This document shows, in pieces, positions 1 to 11,574 of a stretch of 64,000 nucleotides of DNA. Each line of letters opens with the position of its first letter. Position 1 is the stretch's first letter. Under the pieces are notes generated by a model. It did no database searches, had not been told where the DNA came from, and saw only the letters and a program-made list of their open reading frames with translations. The stretch covers positions 1,176,001 to 1,240,000 of the forward strand of contig NW_026970820.1 of the NCBI RefSeq assembly GCF_963678635.1, in the 5' to 3' direction. Source of the stretch: Symsagittifera roscoffensis (Eukaryota > Xenacoelomorpha > Acoela > Convolutidae). The translations under genes and the position numbers were made by a program.

Positions 1-1236
1 AACCATTACTAATATCACGTGTAAATTGCGAGAATAGATTCAGGCCACATGCAAAATTTCAGCAGAAGCACTCAAGCAATTTTGTGAACGAAACAATTGT
101 TCCATAAATTGACAGAGTAGTATAAACACCAATTTTACCATAAAACGTCAAAATAAAAAATTCGCAAAAACTACAAATTTTATCCAATTTTGACTTTTAA
201 ATACTCTATACCGACTAAATTGACTATGCTAAGCTCGAATCAACCATCAGAAACCATTTTTAATCGTTCTGCATTTTTTAAGTTTTTTTCCATCAAAAAG
301 TTGAGTCAGAAATGGGAAAAAGGTTTTTTTTTCAGAAAAACAAAAAAAGTTGTTCAAAATCAACTAGAAATATAAGCCATTATTTTTTAACCTGCTCAGA
401 ATGGTTCTGGTGACCGAAGTCGTAGAAAGTTCCCAATTCGAGGAAATTCGAAAAAACTCTTTTTTCAGCACTTTTAAAAAGTGGAAAAATGTAAAAAATA
501 GTCTTCAAACAAATAGGATGAAAAAGTGATCAGTAAAAGCATCGATGCCGTGTCAAATGAGGATCGCATGCCAATTTTTGAAACAATCCAACGGGTTTTT
601 TTTAAGAACGAAACCATTTTTTGACAATTTTAGTAGTAGTATTTACACTAATTAGTACCATAAATGGTCAAAATTCAAAAATACAAAAAACTACAATTTT
701 TATCCAATTTTGACCTTCAAATACTCTATACCCACTAAATTGACTATAGGGAGCTCGAATCAACCATCAGAAACCACTTTTAATCACTTTCAAAATTTTT
801 TATTTTTTAAATAAAAATGTTGAGTCAGAAATAGGAAAAAACATTTTTTTTCAAAAAGTCAAAAAATGTTGTCCCAATTGAATAAACTCACTAAGCCACA
901 CTCTATGAACCTGTTCAGAATGGTTTTCATGACCAAAGCCGTAAAAAGTACCCAATTTGAGAAACTTCGAAAAATCACCTTTTAGTTAACTCAAAAAAGT
1001 GGAAAAATTGGGTAAAATGGGCTTCAAACCGATAGGATCGAAAAGTGACCTTTATAAGATATGATTGCCGTGTCAAATTAGGGCCGCATGCAAAAAATTA
1101 GAAAAATTCAACGAAACGTTTTTGAGAACTCGACAAATTTGGTCGTTTTGTTAAAGGTTAAATTTTAGAAATTTTTTGTCCGGAAGGGGCCCCTTCCCCT
1201 TCCTAAATGCTTTTTATGCTACACGCGACCATCTAG
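1..1236 (+). repeat. U0: 3' part of a family B unit (cut by window edge)
   Basis: This is the tail of a family B unit. It aligns from its first bases with the tails of U5 (12303 on), U20 (47521 on) and U22 (52510 on). Three ~520-nt monomers are visible by their anchors: ACATGC at 47, GCATGC at 566 and GCATGC at 1086, so spacing is 519 and 520 nt. Each monomer carries GAGTCAGAAA and the phased A/T runs. The short open frame at 190-375 recurs at 12486 in U5 only because the repeat does. No gene is supported. Confidence 0.85.
1182..1236 (+). other. Unit-end hairpin T1 plus CTAG
   Basis: Arms GGAAGGGG (1182-1189) and CCCCTTCC (1196-1203) surround a CCCCTT loop. With this loop the first 16 nt (1182-1197) are also a perfect palindrome, so two folds compete. 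A 29-nt spacer leads to CTAG at 1233-1236. The CCCCTT loop is the usual family B version (T1, T3, T6, T21). Role inferred: 3' end or resolution signal of the unit. Confidence 0.85.
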
Positions 1237-1713
1237 AGGTTACTCTTTCGCCCCACCCACCCGACCTAAACCTTTACCCACCCACCTGATCAGTCAGGCC
1301 ACTTCCACGTCGTCTTTTTAAATTTGATTCATTCCGTAGCTGGAATCGATTAATGGTATTGCCTAAGAAATAGTAGTTTGACAGACACGACTGTTTGATA
1401 GAGAATTTTTCGGATCACTTTTTCTAATAGATTTTCAAAATTATATCCGGAAAATTATCATGCGCCTTCATCACATATGTCATCGAAGCAAATAGAGTAC
1501 CGTGTTGGTTCCATAAATTTATCCCAGTTTCCACAATGCTAAGAAGCAGGAAAACTAAAATACCTTTCTATTAAATTTGAGATTCAATGTCTCCTGAAAG
1601 AAAAGAAAACGCTCTCCTAGTGTGCAAGTTTTCCGCAAAAACTGTATAACCTGAAACGTGACAGCACAACATAGCGGCTGCTCTCTATTTCTCTGCTCTT
1701 TATTCGAGGTCCC

Positions 1714-1755
1714 GGATGCCCCTAACTGGGACCACAAGGGTCCCAGGGCGCATCC
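1714..1755 (+). other. Internal compound hairpin, U1
   Basis: Inner arms CTGGGACC (1726-1733) and GGTCCCAG (1739-1746) form an 8-bp stem with a 5-nt loop. The outer arms GGATGC and GCATCC plus CCCT/AGGG pair with one bulged C on the 3' side. It lies 477 nt from the unit start. The equivalent hairpin sits at a similar offset in every A, B, C and D unit. Function unknown. Confidence 0.8.
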
Positions 1756-2574
1756 TATAGGGATTGAAGCATCAAACGTACAATTCTTTTCTATTCTATC
1801 AAACGAATCATACAAAAAGAGAATTTCTATTCACTTATTACAATTTTTCATATTTCATTTTGCTCAACAATCACTAAACTATTGTATTTTTAAGTTGAAG
1901 AGCCTGTTATATTATTGAACAACATTTTTTGATAAAATTTACATTTTTTTTTCGTTTTTCGAACAATATTTTCAATTTTGAACCTAAGGGATACACTGCA
2001 TTTCTTCGCAGTAGCTACTACAGGTGCACTCTAGCTACACTAGTGAATGCAAAAAAATAGTAAAAAAAACGGACAACCGAATCTGGTTTCTTAAATTAGA
2101 TGTTTTTTTATTCGGCTTTTAATTAGGATCACATCAAATAAAAATTGAAAGAGAGCAAAGACAAGAATAAAAAAACTTGCTATTTTCGTTTAAAATTGAA
2201 AATTAAAATGATCAAACCACAGTAAATTGCCTATGGCAAGCTAAAATTATCCATCAGAAACCACTTTTGTTCACTTTTCAAATTAAAATTTTTTGTCGTC
2301 CAAAATTGACCAGAGTTAAAATTGAAAAAAATCTTATTTTCGTGAATTTCAAAATACTGGTGCTAATCTATAATATCCATAGAAACACACTCTATGAACC
2401 TAATTGGAAAGGTTTTGATGAGCAAAGCCGAAAAATTACCCATTTTGAGAAAAGTGCAAAAAACACCTTTTTGGTTAACTCAAACAAGTGGAAAAAAGGG
2501 CGAAAGGGGTCTTCAAAACGAAACCATCCAAAAGTGGCATTAACTAACTGCCATTATTTTGTGAATTCAGACCC

Positions 2575-3095
2575 GCATGCAAAAATTTACGAAAATCCTA
2601 CGTGAAGTTTTTCAGAACAGATTAGTTTCTCCGGATTTTTGGTAGTACTGATTTCATTACTGTACTTATAATTAAAGTCAAATCAAAAAGTCGTAAAAAC
2701 TACAATTTTTAATCAATTTTGACAAATAAATGATCAAAACCCACTAAATGGGCTATGGCAAGTTCGAATCTACCATCAGAAATTATTTTTTCCCATTTCT
2801 GAAAGTTTTCATTTTTAAAAAAATAAATGTTGAGTCACAAACGGGAAAAATCATATTTTTTCAAAAAGTCAAAAATAATTCCTCCATTTAAACTAAATCA
2901 TCAGGCCACACGTTAGGAACCTGTTCAGAATGGTTTCCATGATCAAAGCAGCAAAAGTCACCCATTTTGAGAAAAGTCGAAAAAACACCTTTTTAGTTAA
3001 CTCAAAAAAGTGGAAAAGTGGGAGCAGGGGTCTTCAAAATGAAACCATCCAAAAGTGGCATTAACAAACTGCCATTATTTTCTAATTTTAGACCC
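2575..3095 (+). repeat. Example of the ~521-nt monomer (anchor to anchor, U1)
   Basis: One full monomer, measured from one GCATGC anchor to the next. In order it holds: the anchor; an AGTACT palindrome; a block CCCACTAAAT then GGCTATGGCAAGTTCGAAT; phased T-runs and A-runs; TGAGTCA; GAACCTGTTCAGAATGG; GTTAACTC followed by GTGGAAAAG; and a weak inverted repeat TGGCA...TGCCA. Similar monomers make up most of families A, B and C. Not coding: stop codons occur in all frames across it. Confidence 0.85.
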
Positions 3096-3714
3096 GCATG
3101 CAAAAAATTACGAAAATCCTACGTGAAGTTTTTGAGAACATATTAGTTTCTCGGGAGTTTTGGTAGTACTATTTTCATTACTATAATTATAAATAAAGTC
3201 AAAACTAAAAGTCGTAAAAACTACAATTTTTAATCAATTTTGACAAATAAATGATCAAAACCCACTAAGTTGGCTATGGCAAGTTCGAATCTACCATCAG
3301 AAACCATTTTTTCCCATTTCTGAAAAGTTTCGTTTTTTTAAAAATAAATGTTGAGTCACAAACGGGAAAAATCATATTTTTTCAAAAATTCAAAAAAAAT
3401 TGTTCCATTGAAACTAATTCATCAGGCCACACGTTAGGAACCTGTTCAGAATGGTTTTCATGATCAAAGCAGCAAAAGTAACCCATTTTGAGAAAAGTTG
3501 AAAAAACACCTTTTTAGTTAACTGAAAAAAGTGGAAAAAGTGGGAAAAAGGGTCTTCAAAATGAAACCATCCAAAAATGGCATTAACAAACTGCCATTAT
3601 TTTCCAAATTCAGACCCGCATGCAAAAAATTAGGAAATTCTGACGTGCCGTTTAGCAGAACTCGATAGTTTCTAGGAATATGGACCAATGTAAAAAATTT
3701 ATTGCCTTTTGACC

Positions 3715-3769
3715 GGAAGGGGCCCCTACCCCTTCCTAATCGCTTTTTGTGCTACACGCGACCATCTAG
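3715..3769 (+). other. Unit-end hairpin T2 plus CTAG
   Basis: Arms GGAAGGGG (3715-3722) and CCCCTTCC (3729-3736) flank the loop CCCCTA. The spacer is 29 nt and CTAG is at 3766-3769. The next bases are CCGG then TCAGGTCTGCG, the start of a family B head. This is the commonest form of the unit end. Confidence 0.85.
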
Positions 3770-4240
3770 CCGGTCAGGTCTGCGTCCCACCCGCCCTCCG
3801 TGACTAATCTTGCTTCCGAGAAAAGAAAGTTTTTCGTTTCACCTTTACCCCATCTCAGGTCAGTTAACCTTGCAAAAAACCCTACTTGAAACGTTCGCAT
3901 TCACATTACCCCCTACGGGCGCAATGGCGAAGCCCATTTTTTCTTCTCACTGAACTTCTCCGAACAGTTCACATAAAACATTACTATGGTTTTATCTGAA
4001 GTGTCCAGCTGTGACTCCGACATTTTTCACGTCGCTGATGTTCCCACAACAGGACCACATGAGTTTCCCACTCAGATACTCTCTCAATTTTGAAAAAAAC
4101 TGATTTGATTTTTTTTGCCGTTTTTCACAAAATAAACTAATTACTTCATTCGAATTAAAAAAAATACCGAAAAACACTTAAAGGTAGCAAGACATTATTG
4201 TGACTGTCGTCTATATCTGTTCTCTTTGTTTAAGGTCAGT

Positions 4241-4281
4241 GATGCTCCCTAAGTGGGACCACAAGGGTCCCAGGGAGCATC
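4241..4281 (+). other. Internal compound hairpin, U2
   Basis: Perfect outer arms GATGCTCCCT (4241-4250) and AGGGAGCATC (4272-4281) enclose GGGACC (4255-4260) and GGTCCC (4266-4271). Compared with family A, an extra T:A pair fills the place where A has a bulged C. It starts 471 nt from the unit start. Confidence 0.85.
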
Positions 4282-6187
4282 AATAAAGGCTTTAGATAGT
4301 ATGCCATTTTTGATAAAGACAAAAACGTTGGCCAATTATATTTTTTACAGTCCCTTACCCACTGCAAATGTAAAGACTAGTTTTTTTTTGAAGGTTTCTA
4401 AAAATAAGAACTTTTTCATTTGTGATAACTCGTATCACTCATAAATCAATGGAAGACTGGGACTACCCCTGTCAAGCATGAAAAAACATCAAAAAGAAAA
4501 AACGTATCTGGTTATTTCAGACGGTGCAATTTTTTATTTTTCAGATTGATTTTGAAAATTCATTCTTCAAATTGTAATGTCAGCCGAAAAAGAACAAAAA
4601 TTACAAATTCAAACCATTTTTTTTGACAAACTAAGGCTCTTTACCCAATAGGTTCGAATTTGCGGAGCTGAAACCAACAATCCACAACCATTTTTTATAA
4701 ATTTTGTTTCATTTTGTTGTACATGTTTTAAATATATTTTTAAAAGCAATTTTTTAAACGTTTTATATTTTTTGACCAGAAAAGTAAGAGCGAAAAAAAA
4801 GTACTACAGTTTTTAATCATGTCAAAAAAGGGGGCAAACAGTTGTACCAATGGAATCATATCATTTGAACAAGTTCAAAATAGTTTTCATGATCATTGAC
4901 TAAAAGCTTACTCAATTTGAGAAATTTCTTTAAAAACATTTTTGGAAACATAAAAAAATGGAAAGAGGAAAAATTTTCTTAAAACTTTTAGAAAAAAATT
5001 AATCGGAAAAACTGTAGAGATTATCTGGTGTAAATCACAAATAGATTCAGGCCGCTAGCAAAATTTCAGCAAAAACACTGAAGCCAATTATGAGAACGAA
5101 ACAATTGTTCCAGAAAATGACAAGTAATATTTAGACCAATTTAACCATAAACCGTCAAAATTAAAAAATCGCAAAAACTACAATTTTTATCCCATTTTGA
5201 CCTTCAAATACTCTATACCCACTAAATCGACTATTGGGAGCTCGAATCAACCATCAAAGACCATTTTTAATCACTTTCAAAATTTTTTATTTTTTATATG
5301 AAAATGTTGAGTCAGAAATGGGAAAAATCAATTTTTTCCAAAAAGTCAAAAAAAGTTGTTCCAGTTGAATAAACTCACTAAGCCACACTCCATGAACCTG
5401 TTCAGAATGGTTTTCATGACCAAAGCCGTAAAAACTACCCAATTTGAGAAAAGGCGAAAAAACACTTTTTTCAGGACTTTGAAAAAGTGGAAAAATGGAA
5501 AAAATGGTCTTCAAACAAATAGGATGAAAAAGTGACCAGTAAAAGCATCGATGCCGTGTCAAATCAGGATCGCATGCCAATTTTTGAAACAATTCATCGG
5601 GTTTTTTTTAAGAACGAAACCATTTTTTGACAATTTTAGTAGTAGTATTTACACTAATTAGTACCATATATGGTCAAAATTCAAAAATACAAAAAACTAC
5701 AATTTTCATCCAATTTTGACCTTCAAATACTCTATACCCACTAAATTGACTATCGGGAGCTCGAATCAACCATCAAAAACCATTTTTAATCACTTTCAAA
5801 ATTTTTTATTTTTTAAATCAAAATGTTGAGTCAGAAATAGGAAAAAACAATTTTTTTCAAAAAGTCAAGAAAAGTTGTCCCAATTGAATAAACTCACTAA
5901 GCCACACTCTATGAACCTGTTCAGAATGGTTTTCATTACCAAAGCTGTAAAAAGTACCCAATTTGAGAAACTTCGAAAAATCACCTTTTAGTTAACTCAA
6001 AAAAGTGGAAAAATCGGGTAAAATGGGCTTCAAACCGATAGGATCGAAAAGTGACCTTTATAAGATATGATTGCCGTGTCAAATTAGGGCCGCATGCAAA
6101 AAATTAGAAAAATTCAACGAAACGTTTTTGAGAACTCGACAAATTTGGTCGTTTTGTTAAAGGTTAAATTTTAGAAATTTTTTGTCC

Positions 6188-6242
6188 GGAAGGGGCCCCT
6201 TCCCCTTCCTAAATGCTTTTTATGCTACACGCGACCATCTAG
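6188..6242 (+). other. Unit-end hairpin T3 plus CTAG
   Basis: Same as T1: arms GGAAGGGG and CCCCTTCC (6188-6209), loop CCCCTT, a 16-nt perfect palindrome inside, and CTAG at 6239-6242. It closes a family B unit and is followed by the AGGTTACTC tag. Confidence 0.85.
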
Positions 6243-6717
6243 AGGTTACTCTTTCGCCCCACCCACCCGACCAATTCATTTACCCACCCACCTGATCAGT
6301 CAGTGCGCCTTCACGTCTTCTTTTGAAAATTTATTCATTCCGTAGCTGGAATTGATTAATGGTTTTCCCTAATACATGAAACTTTGACAGACAGATATCC
6401 AACTATTTGATAGAGCATTTTTCGAATCACTTCTTCGAATAGATTTTCAAAAAAAGCCTAAAAAAAATCATGCGCTTTTATTACATATGTCATCGAAGCA
6501 AAAAGAGTACCGTGTTGGTTCCATAAATGGCTCCAGTACCCACAATGCTAAGATGCAGGAAAAATACCTTTCTATTAAATTTGAGATACAATGTCTCATG
6601 AAGGAAATGGAAACGCTATCCTAGGGTGCAGGTTTTCTGAAAAAATGGTATCAGCTGAAACATAACAGCACAACATAGCGGCTGCTCTCTATTTCTCTGC
6701 TCTTTATTCGAGGTCCC

Positions 6718-6759
6718 GGATGCCCCTGCTTGGGACCACAAGGGTCCCAGGGCGCATCC
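6718..6759 (+). other. Internal compound hairpin, U3
   Basis: GGATGC (6718-6723) pairs with GCATCC (6754-6759), and TGGGACC pairs with GGTCCCA inside. The bases before the inner arm read GCT rather than ACC, so the inner stem is 7 bp. It starts 475 nt from the unit start. Confidence 0.78.
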
Positions 6760-8691
6760 TATAGGGATTAAAGCATCAAACGTACAATCATGAAATGAGA
6801 AATTCTAATCACTTATTACAATGTTCCATATTTCATTTTGCTCAGCAATCAGTAAACTGTTGTATTTTTAACTTGAAGAGCCTATTATATTATCAAACAA
6901 AATTTTTCGATAAAAATTACATTTTCTTTTAGTTTTTCAAACAATATTTTACAATTTGAAACAAAAAGAAACCTTGCATTTCTTTGCAGTAACTAAGTCA
7001 GTGCACTGTAGCTACACTAGTGAATGTAAAACATAGTTAAAAAAACGGACAACTGAATCTGGTTTTTTAAATTTAATGTTTTTTTGTTCGGCTTTTAAAT
7101 AGGATCACGTCAATTAATAATTGAAATTGAGCAAAGACAAGAATATAACACTCGCAATTTTTGTTCAATATTGATTAGAAAAATGATCAAACCACTCTAT
7201 ATTGCCTATGGCAAGCTCAAAACATCAATCAAAAACCACTTTTGTTCACTTTTAAAATTGAATTATTTTTCGACCAAAAAAAGTTAGAGATGAAATTGAA
7301 AAAAATTTTTTTTTTCCTGAATATGAAAAAATTTGTGTCAAACTGCCTCATCCATTGAAACATTTTCTATGAACCTATTCAGAAAGGTTCTGTTGAGCAA
7401 TGCCGAAAAAATAACCCCTTTTGAGAAAAATTCAAAAAACACATTTTTGGTTAACTCAAAAAAGTGGAAAAAGTGGGAAAAGGGGTCTTCAAAATGAAAC
7501 CATCCAAAAGTGGCATTAACTAACTGCCATTATTTTGTGAATTCAGACCCGCATGCAAAAATTTACGAAAATCCTACCTGAAGTTTTTCAGAACAGATTA
7601 GTTTCTCCGGATTTTTGGTAGTACTGATTTCTTTACTGTACTTATAATTAAAGTCAAATCAAAAAGTCGTAAAAACTACAATTTTTAATCAATTTTGACA
7701 AATAAATGATCAAAACCCACTAAATTGGCTATGGCAAGTCCGAATCTACCATCAGAAACCATTTTTTCCCATTTCTGAAAATTTTCATTTTTTAAAAAAT
7801 AAATGTTGAGTCACAAACGGGAAAAATCATATTTTTTCAAAAAGTCAAAAATAATTCCTCCATTTAAACTAAATCATCAGGCCACACGTTAGGAACCTGT
7901 TCAGAATGGTTTCCATGATCAAAGCAGCAAAAGTCACCCATTTTGAGAAAAGTCGAAAAAACACCTTTTTAGTTAACTCAAAAAAGTGGAAAAAGTGGGG
8001 GAAGGGGTCTTCAAAATGAAATCATCCAAAAGTGGCAACAACAAACTGCCATTATTTTCTAATTTCAGACCCGCATGCAAAAAATTACGAAAATCCTACC
8101 TGAAGTTTTTGAGAACAGATTAGTTTCTCGGGAATTTTGGTAGTACTATTTTTATTACTATAATTATAATTAAAGTCAAAACTAAAAGTCGTAAAAACTA
8201 CAATTTTGAATAAATTTTGACAAATAAATGGTCAAAACCCACTAAATTGGCTATGGCAAGTTCGAATATACCATCAGAAACCATTTTTTCCCATTTTTGA
8301 AAATTTTCATTTTTTTGAAAATAAATGTTGAGTCACAAAAGGGAAAAATCAAATTTTTTCAAAAAGTCAAAAAAAAATATTCCATTTAAACTAATTCATC
8401 AGGCCACACGTTAGGAACCTGTTCAGAATGGTTTTCATGATCAAAGCAGCAAAAGTCACCCATTTTGAGAAAAGTTGAAAAAACACCTTTTTAGTTAACT
8501 CAAAAAAGTGGAAAAAGTGGGAAAATGGGTCTTGAAAATGAAACCATCCAAAAGTGGCATTAACAAACTGCCATTATTTTCCAAATTCAGGCCCGCATGC
8601 AAAAAATTAGGAAATTCTGACGTGCGGTTTAGCAGAACTCGATAGTTACTAGGAATATTTACCACTGTAAAAAATTTATTGCCTTTTGACC

Positions 8692-8746
8692 GGAAGGGGC
8701 CCCTACCCCTTCCTAAATGCTTTTTGTGCTACACGCGACCATCTAG
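8692..8746 (+). other. Unit-end hairpin T4 plus CTAG
   Basis: Arms GGAAGGGG (8692-8699) and CCCCTTCC (8706-8713), loop CCCCTA, 29-nt spacer, CTAG at 8743-8746. The following tag AGGCAGAGCAGG is shared only with the junction after U24 (58785). Confidence 0.85.
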
Positions 8747-9187
8747 AGGCAGAGCAGGCGCCCCACCCACCCGACCTGTGTTATTGATCATTCCACGTGA
8801 TCAATCGGGCTTCAATCACTGTTTTTTGTTCCATTGAGTAGTAACGGTAAACAATTTGCGATAATCAAGTTTCTTACAAAAATGATGAAGCAGGTTTTCA
8901 CTGAGCTACCTATCGAAGTTGGGTAAAATGGCCTTTATATCTGAAAGACCCTCTCGCAAAAACCCCAATAAAGCTAAAGTTTACCCCATTTTTTCTGTGT
9001 TTGCTCGCCACGTTTTTGATCTGGCTCTGGTCATGACGGTGTTTAACTTATAGTCTTCCCCGACATTTTTTCTACAATCAAATTTTTTACTGAGTGAAAG
9101 GAGAGTGCCAACACAACAGCTCTGTACAAAGTAGTGAAGAAAAAAGAACATTTTGAATCTATTTTTTTTCTTTTTGATTGTTGTTAC

Positions 9188-9230
9188 GGATGCTCCCCAC
9201 ATGGGACCACATGGGTCCCAGGGAGCATCC
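9188..9230 (+). other. Internal compound hairpin, U4
   Basis: Perfect 10-bp outer arms GGATGCTCCC (9188-9197) and GGGAGCATCC (9221-9230). Inner arms GGGACC (9203-9208) and GGTCCC (9214-9219), with loop ACATG. It starts 441 nt from the unit start. Confidence 0.85.
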
Positions 9231-10999
9231 CATAAGGATTAAAGCAAAAGAGCAACAATTATTTAACCGTCAATTAGGGTCATTCTTGCGGTTCAACAAT
9301 CTGTAATTGAAAAAAAAATGATTCAAAGAGCAGTTCACGGCCGCATGCAAAATATAAGAACAATCTAACGCATGGGTTCCTGAAATTACTTAATTAAAAA
9401 TAAAAATATTCAGTATGTGTAGGAGCCTTTAACATAAAATCCATTCAGAAAAAGTCAAACCTACAATTATTATCCAATTTTGACAATTTAGTACTCTATA
9501 CTCAATAAATTGTCAATGCGAAATTCAAATATGCCATCAAAACTCACTTTTTCTCACTTTTGAACTTTTTGTTCATTTTTGATTAAAAAATGTTGAGTCA
9601 CGAACGCTTAAAATCAATTTTTTCCAAAAAGTCTAAGAAAGTTAATCCAACCATTTTATTTCACTGAGCCACACTCTATGAACCTCTTCAGAATGGTTTT
9701 CATAACCATAGCCGTAAAGTTCTCATATTTAGAGAAAAGGCGAAATAACACCTTTTTGGTTATATCAAAAAAATGGAAAAACCGGATAAAGTAGTCTTCA
9801 AACCTTTAGGATCAAAATGTGACCTCAGTAAGCTATGGTTGCAGTGTCAATTTAGTGTCGCATGCAAAATTATAGAACAGTTTTGCGAGCCAACTATGAG
9901 AAAGAGACTTTTTTTGGGAATTTGGCTATTAGTATTTGTAGTAATTTATTATTAAGTGGCCACAGAAAAAAAACTTCTAAAAACCACAATTTATAATCAT
10001 TTATAATAAAATATTACTCTATACCTACTAAATCGACTATGGCAAGCTCAAATATGCCATCAAACCTCACTTTTTTTGATTTTTGAACAATTTTATTTTT
10101 TTGAAAAAAAATGTTGAGTCAGAAACGTTAAAAATCATGTTTTTTCAAAAAGTCAAAAAAAATTGGTCCAATCGAAACAATTCACTCAGCTACACTTTAT
10201 GATCCTGTTTAGAATGGTTTTCATGACCAAAGACATAAAATTTACCCATTTTGAGAAAAGTCGAAAAAACACCTTTTTTGGTTAACGCGAAAAAGTGGAA
10301 AAAGTGGGAAAATGGTCTTAAAAATAAAACCATGGAGAAGTGGAATTAACAAACTGACATTATTTTGTCAATTCAGGTTTGCATGCAAAAAATTAGAACA
10401 ACCTAACCTGACAATTTTGAGAACGTAACTTATATTTCGGAATTTGGCTATTAGTATTTATAGTAATATAGTAGTAAGTGATCACAGAAAAAAAACTTGT
10501 AAAAACCATAATTTTTGTCCAATTTTGATAATTTAATACTCTATACCTACTAAATCGACTATGGCAAGCTCAAATAAACCATCAAAACTTACTTTTTCTC
10601 ACTTTTTAACATTTTATTTTTTTTGATCAAAAATGTTGAGTCAGAAAAGTGAAAAATCAATTTTTTTCAAAAACTCACAAAAAGTTGTTCCAATCTAATT
10701 CTTTCAATTGGCCACACTTTATGAACCTGTTTAGAATGGTATCCATAAAAAAAGTCGTAAAACTTACCCATTTTGAGAAAAATCGAAAAAACACCTTTCT
10801 GGTTAACGCAAAAAAGTGGAAAAAGTGGGAAAAATGGTCTTCAAAATGAAACCATCAAAAAGTGGCATTAACAAACTGCCATTATTTTGTCAATTCAGAC
10901 CCGCATGCAAAAATTGAGGAAGTTTTGACGAGACGTTTTGTAGAACGTGAAAGTTTCCAGCAAAAAGGTACATGTATAATTTTTATAGTACTTTTGCAC

Positions 11000-11054
11000 G
11001 GGAGGGGCCCCTACCCCTCCCTAATTGCTTTTTTTGCTACACGCGACCATCTAG
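11000..11054 (+). other. Unit-end hairpin T5 plus CTAG (GGGAGGGG version)
   Basis: Arms GGGAGGGG (11000-11007) and CCCCTCCC (11014-11021) flank the same CCCCTA loop. Compared with T2, an A:T pair at stem position 3 is replaced by G:C on both sides, a compensatory change. The 29-nt spacer and CTAG (11051-11054) are unchanged. Confidence 0.87.
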
Positions 11055-11533
11055 ATCTTTCAGGTCTGCGTCCCACCCGCCCTCCGTGACTTATCTTGCT
11101 TTCGAGAAAAGTTTTTTCTTTCACCTTTACCCCATCTCAGGTCAGTTACTCTTGAAAAAAGTCCTACTTGAAACGTTCGCATTCACTTTGCCCCCTACGG
11201 GCGCAGTGGTGAAGCCCATTTTTTCTTCTCACTGAACTTCTTCTCCGAACAGTTCACATATAAAATTACTATGGTTTTATCCGAAATTTGCCGTGTCCAG
11301 CTGCGACTCCGACTTTTTTCACGTCACTGGTGTTCCAACAACAGGACCACATGAGATTCCCATTCAGATACTGTCTCAATTTTGAAAATACTGATGTGAT
11401 TTTTTTTTGCCGTTTTTCGCAAAATAAACTAATTACATCATTCGAATTTAAAAAAAAATCCGAAAAACACTTAAAGATAGCAAGACATTATTGTGACTGT
11501 CGTCTATATCTGTTCTCTTTGTTGGAGGTCAAT

Positions 11534-11574
11534 GATGCTCCCTAAGTGGGACCACAAGGGTCCCAGGGAGCATC
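11534..11574 (+). other. Internal compound hairpin, U5
   Basis: Perfect arms GATGCTCCCT and AGGGAGCATC enclose GGGACC and GGTCCC, as in U2. It starts 479 nt from the unit start. Confidence 0.85.

Larger units (their letters stand above)
1237..3769 (+). repeat. U1: family A unit, twin of U23
   Basis: This complete 2533-nt unit begins AGGTTACTC, then the C-rich block CCCCACCCACCCGACC. A small head hairpin has arms ATTCC (1331-1335) and GGAAT (1342-1346). Monomer anchors are GAATGC 2045 (degenerate), then GCATGC at 2575, 3096 and 3618, with spacing 530, 521 and 522. It is colinear base for base in length with U23 (offset 52511). One substitution noticed is A at 3467 against G at 55978. The twins have different right neighbours (U2 family B, U24 family A), so near-identity ends at CTAG. 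Open frames of 86 and 112 codons recur only because the unit was copied. Confidence 0.9.
3770..6242 (+). repeat. U2: family B unit
   Basis: Complete 2473-nt unit. The head starts CCGGTCAGGTCTGCGTCCC and is C-rich (CCCACCCGCCC). Further in, around 3910, CCC-CCTAC-GGGCGC gives a weak stem. Anchors are GCTAGC at 5054 (a changed but still palindromic version), GCATGC 5572 and GCATGC 6092, with spacing 518 and 520. The first expected anchor near 4535 is not recognisable. Family B has distinctive monomers containing CTCTATACCCACTAAAT and GATCGCATGCC. No gene supported. Confidence 0.87.
6243..8746 (+). repeat. U3: family A unit
   Basis: Complete 2504-nt unit with tag AGGTTACTC and then the C-rich block. 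Its head (CAGTGCGCCTTCACGTCTTC) matches U14 and U21, and the first half is close to both. Anchors are GAATGT 7022 (degenerate), GCATGC 7551, 8073 and 8595, with spacing 529, 522 and 522. The second half differs from U14/U21 and resembles U9/U11 monomers, which suggests exchange between units. No gene supported. Confidence 0.87.
8747..11054 (+). repeat. U4: family C1 unit
   Basis: Complete 2308-nt unit. The head contains CAATCGGGCTTCAATCACTG, shared with U26. All four monomer anchors are intact: GCATGC 9343, 9860, 10381 and 10903, spacing 517, 521 and 522. Monomers are of a C type (CTATACCTACTAAATCGAC) unlike family A. The final ~150 nt (GTAGAACGTGAAAGTTTCC) also appear at the end of U25, an A-headed unit, so tails can be exchanged. 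No gene supported. Confidence 0.87.

Noticed and set aside
1555-1918. Conserved 86-codon frames on both strands, repeated at 54066-54429
   Set aside because: They are in twin units U1/U23 and overlap the internal hairpin on both strands. Other A units have stops or different lengths. No domain, codon bias or start context is seen; conservation is explained by recent copying.
2540-2565. Monomer hairpin TGGCA / TGCCA as a structured RNA element
   Set aside because: Some monomers extend it to AATGGCA/TGCCATT, but others break it without compensation (TTGCA at 33312), so there is no sign that pairing is maintained.
2267-2605. 112-codon frame, repeated at 54778-55116
   Set aside because: The frame runs across ordinary monomer sequence, and equivalent monomers elsewhere are interrupted. 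The protein is low-complexity (Lys, Asn, Phe) as expected of AT-rich repeat translation.
2755-2785. tRNA-like promoter boxes (GGCTATGGCAAGTTCGAAT region)
   Set aside because: GTTCGAAT resembles a B box, but the A-box-like part is directly adjacent, no cloverleaf can be drawn, and no terminator-like T-run is at the right distance.
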